From assembly GCA_964647255.1 (NCBI GenBank), contig CAZYGI010000064.1, positions 1 to 20,919 on the forward strand: 20,919 bases of DNA. Reading direction: 5' to 3'. The notes under the pieces were generated by a model, which made no database searches, was not told the DNA's origin, and saw only the letters and a program-made list of their open reading frames with translations. The stretch is from CAWJEL01 sp964647255. GTDB lineage: Bacteria; Chloroflexota; Anaerolineae; CG2-30-64-16. Of this stretch, positions 14,143 to 20,919 are shown one piece after another; within the stretch, counting starts at the first letter, position 1, and every line of letters starts with the position of its first letter. A program made the position numbers and the translations under genes.

Positions 14143-15150
14143 ATGAAGAGCTTTTTACGCAAACGTTGGAAATTGCTTGCCGGGATCGTCATCAGTATTT
14201 TCTTTCTGTGGATCAGCCTGCGCGGGCTGAAGCTGCAGGACGTCTGGACTTACATCCGCCAGGCCAATTACTGGTGGATCGTGCCGGGCGTGCTCGTCTA
14301 TTTTGTTGCGGTATGGGCGCGCACCTGGCGCCTGCACTATCTCATGCGCCCCATCAAGGCGGTCCCACTTCCGCGACTGTTTCCTACCGTCTGCATCGGC
14401 TATTTTGGCAACAATGTCTATCCGGCGCGGGCCGGCGAGGTGATCCGGGCGGTCGTCCTGAAGCGTGATGAGGGGGTCAGCGTCAGCGCGTCCCTCGCCA
14501 TCGTCATCGTGGAGCGGGTCTTCGACGGGCTGGTGATGTTGCTGTTTGTCTTCTTTGCCTTGCCCTTCGTTGGTGCGGAGCACATCCCGCCCATTTACCG
14601 GACCACGGTGATCGTTGCCAGCGTGCTCTTCTTTGCCGCGCTGGCGGTGTTCCTGTGGATGGCATTCGACCCGCAGCGCGTGCTTCGCATCTACAGCGTC
14701 TTCGCGGACCGTCTGGTGCCGGTCCGTGTGCGAAAGCCGCTGGACGGTTTCATCGAGCGGTTCATGGGGGGGCTGAAATTCCTCCGCAGCGGCCGTGACG
14801 TCCTGATGGTGTTCTGTACTTCCGTGCTCATCTGGTTGCTGGAGACCGTCAAGTATTGGTTTGTGACCCATGCCTTCCGGTTCGCCGTCAGCTTCATCGG
14901 CTTGATGTTGATGAACGGCGTGGTGAATCTTACGACGACCCTGCCATCCGCGCCGGGCTACGTCGGCACATTTGAGATCGGCGCGAAGGTATTGGCGGCG
15001 CTGGGCATTGACCCGCAGTTGGCCCTGGCGTACACCGTCGTGCTTCACGCCGCACTCTGGTTCCCCATCACTGTGCTAGGCGCTTTCTACATGTGGCGCA
15101 AGGCGGTGAAGTGGCAGGATTTTGATGCGACGAATGTAAATCGTTCTTGA
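14143..15150 (+). CDS. YbhN/LPG-synthase transmembrane-domain family membrane protein
   Basis: The 335-residue polytopic protein carries the family signature GNNVYPARAGEVIRAVVL (residues 89-106), as in the flippase-like membrane domain of lysylphosphatidylglycerol synthase (MprF) and the UPF0104/YbhN family. Further signs are SLAIVIVERVFDGLVMLLF and the late TTTLPSAPGYVGTFEIG loop. Seven or eight hydrophobic segments are seen. It has only the membrane half, with no aminoacyl-transferase domain, so lipid translocation or transfer fits better than lipid aminoacylation. ATG 14143 has GGAG five bases upstream; the upstream in-frame ATG at 14059 overlaps the inverted repeat and is less likely. UDP-glucose dehydrogenase follows after 15 bp, suggesting a shared envelope role. 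Confidence 0.82.
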   Translation: MKSFLRKRWKLLAGIVISIFFLWISLRGLKLQDVWTYIRQANYWWIVPGVLVYFVAVWARTWRLHYLMRPIKAVPLPRLFPTVCIGYFGNNVYPARAGEVIRAVVLKRDEGVSVSASLAIVIVERVFDGLVMLLFVFFALPFVGAEHIPPIYRTTVIVASVLFFAALAVFLWMAFDPQRVLRIYSVFADRLVPVRVRKPLDGFIERFMGGLKFLRSGRDVLMVFCTSVLIWLLETVKYWFVTHAFRFAVSFIGLMLMNGVVNLTTTLPSAPGYVGTFEIGAKVLAALGIDPQLALAYTVVLHAALWFPITVLGAFYMWRKAVKWQDFDATNVNRS

Positions 15151-15165
15151 GAAAGGTTTTGCTCT

Positions 15166-16476
<1,311 letters not shown>

Positions 16477-16529
16477 CAACTTCGCAGGCACCCAATTGGA
16501 TCGAGACGTGCGTGTTTGGAGGCAACCGA

Positions 16530-17876
16530 GTGACACAACTTAACGGCATCTGGCGGGTGGTGCTGGACAATGGACTGACGGTGCTGCTGCGCGAGATGCA
16601 TCATGCACCGGTCGCCAGCTTCTGGATCTGGTATCGCGTGGGCAGTCGCAACGAACGCTCCGGGATCACCGGCATCTCGCACTGGACGGAGCACATGCTC
16701 TTCAAAGGAACGCCGAGTTATCCGCAGGGGGAGTTCGACAAGGCGGTTTCGCGCGAGGGCGGGCTCTTCAACGGCTTCACCTGGATTGATTTCACGACGT
16801 ATTTTGAGACGCTGCCGTCTGACCGGATTGATCTCGCGCTGCGCGTCGAGGCCGATCGGATGGCGCACGCCGTCTTCGATCCGGCTGAGACCGAGCTTGA
16901 ACGCACGGTGATCATCTCGGAGCGCCAGGGCAACGAGAACAGCCCGAGCTACCTGCTGAGCGAGGCCCTGCAGGCCGCGGCGTTCCAGGCGCACCCGTAT
17001 CATCATCCGGTAGTCGGCTGGCAGTGCGACATCGAGACGATCACGCGCGACCAGCTCTACAACTACTACCGGACCTTCTACACGCCGAATAATGCGATTG
17101 TGGCGATCGCCGGTGATTTCGAGGCCGAGGCCATGCTGGCGCGCGTCCAGGAGCTGTTCGGCGGGATTCCGGCGGGGCCGGCGTTGTCGCCGATGACCAG
17201 CAAGGAGCCGCCGCAGCGCGGGGCGCGGCGCATCACGGTCGAGGGCCCCGGCGCGATCTCGTACCTCGAGCTCGGTTATCATGCGCCCCAGGCCGGCCAC
17301 CCGGATTACTACCCGATGGTGGTGCTGGACACGATCCTGGCCGGCGCCAAGAGCATGTCCATGTGGGGCGGCGGAACCGCCAACCGTAGCTCGCGGCTTT
17401 ACAAGGCGTTGGTCGAGACGGAGCTGGCCTCCGACGCCGATTGTGCGCTCTCCTCCACGGTGGATCCTTACCTGTTCAGCTTCTCCGCCACGGTTCGCCC
17501 CGGCCATACCCTGGCCGAGGTCGAATCCGCGATGATGGCGGAAATTCAACGGATGGTGGCCGAACCGGTCAGTGAGGCGGAGCTGGCGAAGGCGATCAAG
17601 CAGACCCGCGCCCAGTTCGCCTATTCATCGGAAAGCGTGACCGACCAGGGCTACTGGCTCGGCTTCAGCGAGATCGTCGCGGACGTGAACTGGTTCGAGG
17701 GCTTCATGGAGCGCCTGGCAACGGTCACCGTCGCCGACGTGCAGCGCGTGGCGCAGACCTATCTCAAGCCGCAGTTCGCCAACATCGGGTGGTACGTGCC
17801 CAACGGAGAGGATGACACGGAGATGGGGGAACAGGGTGACACGGAGATGGAGGATGACGATGTTGCAGCAGAATGA
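16530..17876 (+). CDS. M16 family zinc metallopeptidase, catalytic subunit
   Basis: A 448-residue insulinase/processing-peptidase-like protein. SHWTEHMLFKGT gives the inverted zinc motif HxxEH (His51, Glu54, His55), and Glu131 in ERTVIISERQ, about 75 residues later, is the expected third ligand. FNGFTWIDFTTYFETLP and the later SRLYKALVETELASDAD are also typical. GTG 16530 is chosen because GGAGG lies seven bases upstream; an in-frame GTG at 16512 has none. The last ~20 codons (GEDDTEMGEQGDTEMEDDD) come from a direct repeat and overlap the start of the next gene by 17 bases, implying coupled translation. Probably one half of a two-subunit peptidase acting on small proteins or peptides. No signal peptide is seen. 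Confidence 0.92.
   Translation: MTQLNGIWRVVLDNGLTVLLREMHHAPVASFWIWYRVGSRNERSGITGISHWTEHMLFKGTPSYPQGEFDKAVSREGGLFNGFTWIDFTTYFETLPSDRIDLALRVEADRMAHAVFDPAETELERTVIISERQGNENSPSYLLSEALQAAAFQAHPYHHPVVGWQCDIETITRDQLYNYYRTFYTPNNAIVAIAGDFEAEAMLARVQELFGGIPAGPALSPMTSKEPPQRGARRITVEGPGAISYLELGYHAPQAGHPDYYPMVVLDTILAGAKSMSMWGGGTANRSSRLYKALVETELASDADCALSSTVDPYLFSFSATVRPGHTLAEVESAMMAEIQRMVAEPVSEAELAKAIKQTRAQFAYSSESVTDQGYWLGFSEIVADVNWFEGFMERLATVTVADVQRVAQTYLKPQFANIGWYVPNGEDDTEMGEQGDTEMEDDDVAAE
17814..17850. repeat. 13-bp direct repeat forming the M16 C-terminus
   Basis: GACACGGAGATGG occurs at 17814-17826 and again at 17838-17850, 24 bp apart, encoding DTEM twice. The second copy supplies the GGAGG that serves the next gene. 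Confidence 0.7.
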
Positions 17877-19175
17877 CCCCGGTAAGCTCGCCGCGTCGCC
17901 GCGTCGCCGCGTTGCCCCGGCCCTGAGTCTCCTCGGCGCCCCGTCCGCGCTCCCCGGCCCGACCGACGTTCTCCGCACGACCTTGCCCAACGGCATCACC
18001 GTGCTGGCGCGGGAGAACTGGAGCGCACCATCGGTCGTCATCGAGGGGTATCTGCTGGCCGGCAACCTGGATGAGCAAGAGGGGATGCCCGGCGTGGCGT
18101 CGTTCACGGCCGGGATGCTCAGCCGCGGGACCCGGCGGCGCTCCTTCGCGGAGATCAACGAGCTGGTGGAGTCGGTCGGCGCGTCGTTGGGCTACGGCAT
18201 GGATCGGCACATCACCAGCTTCTCCACCAAGTCGCTGGCTGAGGACCTGCCGCTGGTGCTGGATGTGCTGGCCGACGAGCTGCGCAACCCGATCTTTCCG
18301 CCGGAGCACATCGAAAAGGTGCGCGGCCTGCGCATGACCTCTCTCGCCGAGCGGGAGAACGACACGCGCCAGATGGCCGGCCGCGCGTTCCGCGAGACGA
18401 TGTTCGGCGCGCATCCGTTGGGCCGCGACATGCTGGGCGACCGGAAGTCCGTGGCCGCGATCACCCGCGATCACCTGGTGCAGTTTTACGAGACCTGGTT
18501 CCACCCGCAGGGGATGACCGTCGCTGTGGTCGGCGCAATCCGGGCCGAGGATGCGGTGAAGGCCATCGCGGACGCGTTCGGCGACTGGCGCGGCACGCGG
18601 CCGCCGCATGTCGCGCTGCCGGTCGTGCCCCGGCCGGAAGTTACGCGCGAGCGTCGCGTCAGCATGCCCGACAAGACGCAATCCGACCTGGTGCTGGGCT
18701 GGCCCGCCATGCGCCGCGCCGCGCCGGACTTCGACGCGGCCCGTCTGGCGAACACGGTGCTGGGCGTCTTCGGCATGATGGGCCGCCTGGGCGCGAACGT
18801 GCGCGAAAAGCAGGGCATGGCGTACTACGCCGCCAGCCGGCTGAGCGCCGATCGGGAGCCGGGCACGTGGGTGACGTATGCTGGCGTCAATCCGGCCAAC
18901 GTCGAGCGTGCTATTGACGCGATCCGGGCAGAGGTGCGGCGGATGCGCGATGAGTTGGTGCCGGCCGACGAGCTTGAAGATGTGAAGCGCTACCTGACCG
19001 GTTCGATGCCGCTGCAACTGGAGACCAACGATGGCGTCGCTAGCCTGCTGGTGGACATCGAGTGGCACGAGCTTGGGTTGGACTATCTGTCGCGCTACAT
19101 CCAAATCATCAACGCGCTCACCGCTGAGCAGGTGCAGGCCGCGGTGCAGACCTACCTCGACCCGGACCGGTACGT
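17860..19175 (+). CDS. M16 family peptidase-like protein, non-catalytic subunit (3' end lost in gap)
   Basis: 438 residues are visible before the N-run. The fold matches M16 (TDVLRTTLPNGITVLARENW; AHPLGRDMLGDRKSVAAITR; GRLGANVREKQGMAYYAAS at about 310-328). Where the partner has GISHWTEHMLFKGT this protein has GVASFTAGMLSRGT: the zinc ligands become Ser81, Ala84 and Gly85, so it cannot bind zinc in the usual way. Such subunits pair with an active one and help hold substrate. ATG 17860 has GGAGG six bases upstream, inside the preceding gene. The extra N-terminus contains a triple CGCCGCGT repeat coding for SPRRRVAP. The bases after the gap stay in frame only because of the gap length chosen, so the true C-terminus is unknown. 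Confidence 0.88.
17889..17912. repeat. Triple 8-bp tandem repeat
   Basis: CGCCGCGT occurs three times in tandem (17889, 17897, 17905) within the N-terminal extension of the second M16 protein, before the conserved domain begins. Confidence 0.75.
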
Positions 19176-19275
19176 NNNNNNNNNNNNNNNNNNNNNNNNN
19201 NNNNNNNNNNNNNNNNNNNNNNNNNNNNNNNNNNNNNNNNNNNNNNNNNNNNNNNNNNNNNNNNNNNNNNNNNNN
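19176..19275. other. Assembly gap (100 N)
   Basis: Exactly 100 N, a conventional placeholder for a gap of unknown size. It truncates the second M16 gene and is followed by tandem repeats, which probably broke the assembly. Confidence 0.97.
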
Positions 19276-19276
19276 C

Positions 19277-19363
19277 GTGAAGCGGAGAGCGTGAAGCGGA
19301 TCTGCGATGCGCCATAAGCCATAAGCAATTATACGCCATGAGCCTTGAGTCATCAGTCATCAG
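19277..19363. repeat. Tandem repeats with 7- and 14-bp periods
   Basis: GTGAAGCGGA at 19277 and 19291 (period 14), GCCATAA at 19311 and 19318 (period 7, continuing GC), AGTCATC at 19348 and 19355 (period 7, continuing AG). The last pair lies inside the first codons assigned to acpS. Confidence 0.7.
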
Positions 19364-19721
19364 CCTCGCTGCAGGTGTTGATCTTGTCGAAATCCGTCGC
19401 ATCGCGGACGTGATCGAGCGGCACGGCGCACGGTTCCTCGATCGGGTCTACACGGCGGGCGAACTGGCCGACTGCGGCGGGCGGGCCGAGTCGCTGGCCG
19501 CGCGCTGGGCAGCCAAAGAGGCGGTTGCCAAGACGCTGGGAACCGGCATCGGCCCGGTTGCCTTCCACGAGATTGAGGTGGTGCGCGGCGACGCCGGGGA
19601 GCCGCGTTTGTGCTTGCACGGTCGCGCCGCCGAGCTGGCCGTGCAGCGCAAGCTCACGCAGTGGGCGCTCAGCCTGGCGCACGAGAGTGGGCTGGCACTG
19701 GCGTTTGTGGTGGCGACGTGA
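19338..19721 (+). CDS. acpS: Holo-[acyl-carrier-protein] synthase
   Basis: The 127-residue enzyme transfers phosphopantetheine from CoA to the acyl carrier protein, activating it for fatty-acid synthesis. GVDLVEIRRI (residues 13-22, Asp15 a magnesium ligand) and RWAAKEAVAKTLGTGIG (56-72, Glu61) are the two core motifs, and QWALSLAHESGLALAFVVA closes the fold. Length is normal apart from about ten extra N-terminal residues (SLESSVISLA) that come from a heptamer repeat. No other start codon lies nearer the conserved core and no Shine-Dalgarno sequence is seen, so initiation is uncertain. Identity is secure. Confidence 0.92.
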   Translation: MSLESSVISLAAGVDLVEIRRIADVIERHGARFLDRVYTAGELADCGGRAESLAARWAAKEAVAKTLGTGIGPVAFHEIEVVRGDAGEPRLCLHGRAAELAVQRKLTQWALSLAHESGLALAFVVAT

Positions 19722-19759
19722 CGGTGCCTCGGCACGTAATCCCAAAAGACCCCGGGAGT

Positions 19760-19820
19760 GTCATCCTGAGGCCGAGTCCCTGACAGCGGTGAACGGCGCA
19801 AGATCGTCAGGCCGAAGGAT
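19760..19820. repeat. Palindromic repeat between acpS and the DNA glycosylase gene
   Basis: Starts GTCATCCTGAG (19760-19770) and ends CGAAGGAT (19813-19820), the same end blocks as in the integrase (inverted orientation) and, in shorter form, at 5413-5456. The middle part differs and contains CGCAAGATCGTC, also present at 13475-13486. Confidence 0.65.
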
Positions 19821-19909
19821 CTGTTCTGTCGTCGGTTTGCGCCTCAGCATGATCATCCGCCGGTGGAGCATGGCGCGAAGGACCCTCGCCTGGCAGGGCA
19901 GGACGGTTC

Positions 19910-20734
19910 ATGCCTGAACTCCCAGATCTTGAAGTCATCTGCGAATATCTGGCAGCGCGGCTGCCGGGGACGACGATCGCAACCGCTGCGGTGCGCCGGC
20001 CGCTCATCGTCCGCAACCTGCTCGGCGGCGATTTTGCCGCGCACGTGATCGGGCGCCAGTTCGCCGACGTGCGCCGCCGCGGCAAGTTCCTGCTGCTGGG
20101 CCTGGACGACGGGATCGCGCTGGTGATCAACCCGATGCTGGCCGGCCGGCTCCGCTACGGCGAGCCGCTCCGGCGAGATCGAGCGCGGGACGCGTTGGTG
20201 TTGGGGCTGGCCGACGGCCGTGAGCTGCGCTACCACGACGCCGAGGACATGGGGAAGATCTACCTGACCCTTGACCTGGGGCAGGTGCCCACCTTCATTG
20301 ACCTGGGGCCGGAGGCGACCGACCCCGAGCTCACCCTCGACGGCTTCCTCCGGCGGTTGCGCCGGCACCCGGGCGAGATTAAGGGGATTTTGACCAACCA
20401 GGAGTTCGTCGCGGGGATCGGCAACGCATACGCTGATGAAATCTGCTGGCGCGCCGGGCTGTATCCGTTCCGGCGCTGCGCCAGCCTGGACGCGGCCGAG
20501 ACAGGCCGGCTCTACGACGCCATTCGATCGGTGCTGGCGGAGGCGGTGGAGACGCTGCGCGGCCGGGTAGGGGACGCCATTGACGTCGAAGTGCGCGACT
20601 TCCTGGCCGTGCACGGCAAGCCCGGCCAGCCGTGTCCCCGCTGCGGCAGCCCCATCAGCGAAGTCTCGCGCGACCGCCGCGACACGCACTTTTGCCGGGC
20701 GTGCCAGCCGGGGCTGATGGTGGATAGGGGGTGA
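19910..20734 (+). CDS. Fpg/Nei family DNA glycosylase (divergent MutM-like)
   Basis: The 274-residue enzyme begins MPELPDLE; after Met removal Pro2 is the Schiff-base nucleophile and Glu3 assists. Lys59 in RRRGKFLLL is the conserved DNA-contacting lysine. The helix-two-turn-helix is GIGNAYADEICWRAGLYP (169-186), and a C-terminal zinc finger has Cys242, Cys245, Cys262 and Cys265. Family role: removing oxidised bases such as 8-oxoguanine or formamidopyrimidines and cutting the strand. The segment that reads DPRRFG in E. coli Fpg is DAEDMG here (110-115), so the Arg and Phe that fill the gap left by the flipped base are missing. It may therefore have different lesion preference. AGGGCAGGA precedes the ATG. 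Confidence 0.88.
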   Translation: MPELPDLEVICEYLAARLPGTTIATAAVRRPLIVRNLLGGDFAAHVIGRQFADVRRRGKFLLLGLDDGIALVINPMLAGRLRYGEPLRRDRARDALVLGLADGRELRYHDAEDMGKIYLTLDLGQVPTFIDLGPEATDPELTLDGFLRRLRRHPGEIKGILTNQEFVAGIGNAYADEICWRAGLYPFRRCASLDAAETGRLYDAIRSVLAEAVETLRGRVGDAIDVEVRDFLAVHGKPGQPCPRCGSPISEVSRDRRDTHFCRACQPGLMVDRG

Positions 20735-20740
20735 CAGCAA

Positions 20741-20773
20741 ACGTGCGATGCACGATTGGGATGCACCGCACGT
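20741..20773. terminator. Hairpin between convergent genes
   Basis: ACGTGCGATGCA (20741-20752) pairs with TGCACCGCACGT (20762-20773) except for one A-C mismatch. It lies between the end of the glycosylase gene and the end of the minus-strand gene, so it may serve both. No T-run on either side. Confidence 0.5.
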
Positions 20774-20780
20774 CAGGGGA

Positions 20781-20919
20781 TCATTCGATGCGGCCCAACC
20801 CGATCCGCACGAAGAGCCACGGCCAGAGCGCGATGGCCCACAGCATCGCCAACCCGTAGCGCACGATCCGCAGCACGAGGCCGAGGGCCAGCGGCTCTTC
20901 CGGGAAGAGGATCTTCAGC
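20781..20919 (-). CDS. C-terminal end of a membrane protein (runs off right edge)
   Basis: The minus strand reads open from the window edge to a TGA at 20783-20781, giving 45 residues. LGLVLRIVRYGLAMLWAIAL is a likely last membrane helix, followed by a short basic tail (RIGLGRIE). Placement convergent with the glycosylase, with a hairpin between, supports a real gene end. Family cannot be assigned from this piece. Confidence 0.55.
   Translation of the reverse strand, partial: LKILFPEEPLALGLVLRIVRYGLAMLWAIALWPWLFVRIGLGRIE

Noticed and set aside
19276..19317. The bases after the N-run read as the end of the M16 protein
   Set aside because: The frame depends on the arbitrary 100-N gap, and the sequence is tandem repeat rather than conserved M16 C-terminus.

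Overview
The window (about 67% G+C by eye, N gap included) looks like a contig from a Chloroflexota bacterium, probably Anaerolineae or a related class. This is inference from style: surface proteins with Thr-Pro linkers of the TPTPTP kind, GT-C glycosyltransferases carrying a C-terminal beta-sandwich, paired M16 peptidases, and short palindromic repeats (ATCCTTCG...CTCAGGATGAC) that sit between genes and sometimes inside them in frame. No rRNA or other taxonomic marker is present. A run of exactly 100 N (19176-19275) marks an assembly gap of unknown true size.

Layout. 1-566: the N-terminal part of a tyrosine recombinase (minus, running off the left edge), a patch of direct and inverted repeats, and a tRNA-Val(CAC) with its own promoter. 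This looks like an integration site of a mobile element. 628-5356: a plus-strand run of a membrane-anchored Thr/Pro-linker protein and two large GT-C type membrane glycosyltransferases. 5524-11823: a convergent minus-strand run of three exported glycoside-hydrolase-like proteins. The two upstream ones are SH3b proteins with closely related C-terminal catalytic-type domains, and the largest also has a GH18-like domain whose catalytic glutamate is replaced by arginine. 12091-13413: a divergent membrane-anchored helical protein of unknown function. 13583-14040: a consensus promoter, a short leader or small RNA with an intrinsic terminator, then a small SWIM zinc-finger protein. 14143-16476: a YbhN/LPG-synthase-like membrane protein and UDP-glucose 6-dehydrogenase. 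16530-19175: a tandem M16 peptidase pair, one with zinc ligands and one without. After the gap: AcpS, a divergent Fpg/Nei DNA glycosylase, and the C-terminal end of a membrane protein on the minus strand.

How it may work together (inference). Much of the window serves the cell envelope: GT-C enzymes move sugars from lipid carriers, UDP-glucose dehydrogenase supplies UDP-glucuronate, the YbhN-like protein belongs to a family of lipid transfer or translocation proteins, and the GH-like proteins act outside the cell, some holding on through SH3b domains.

The parts most worth a second look are the loxP-like inverted repeat shared between recombinase and tRNA, the promoter-terminator unit ahead of the SWIM gene, the degenerate-GH18/SH3b/GH fusion, and the palindromic repeats that have entered reading frames without breaking them.
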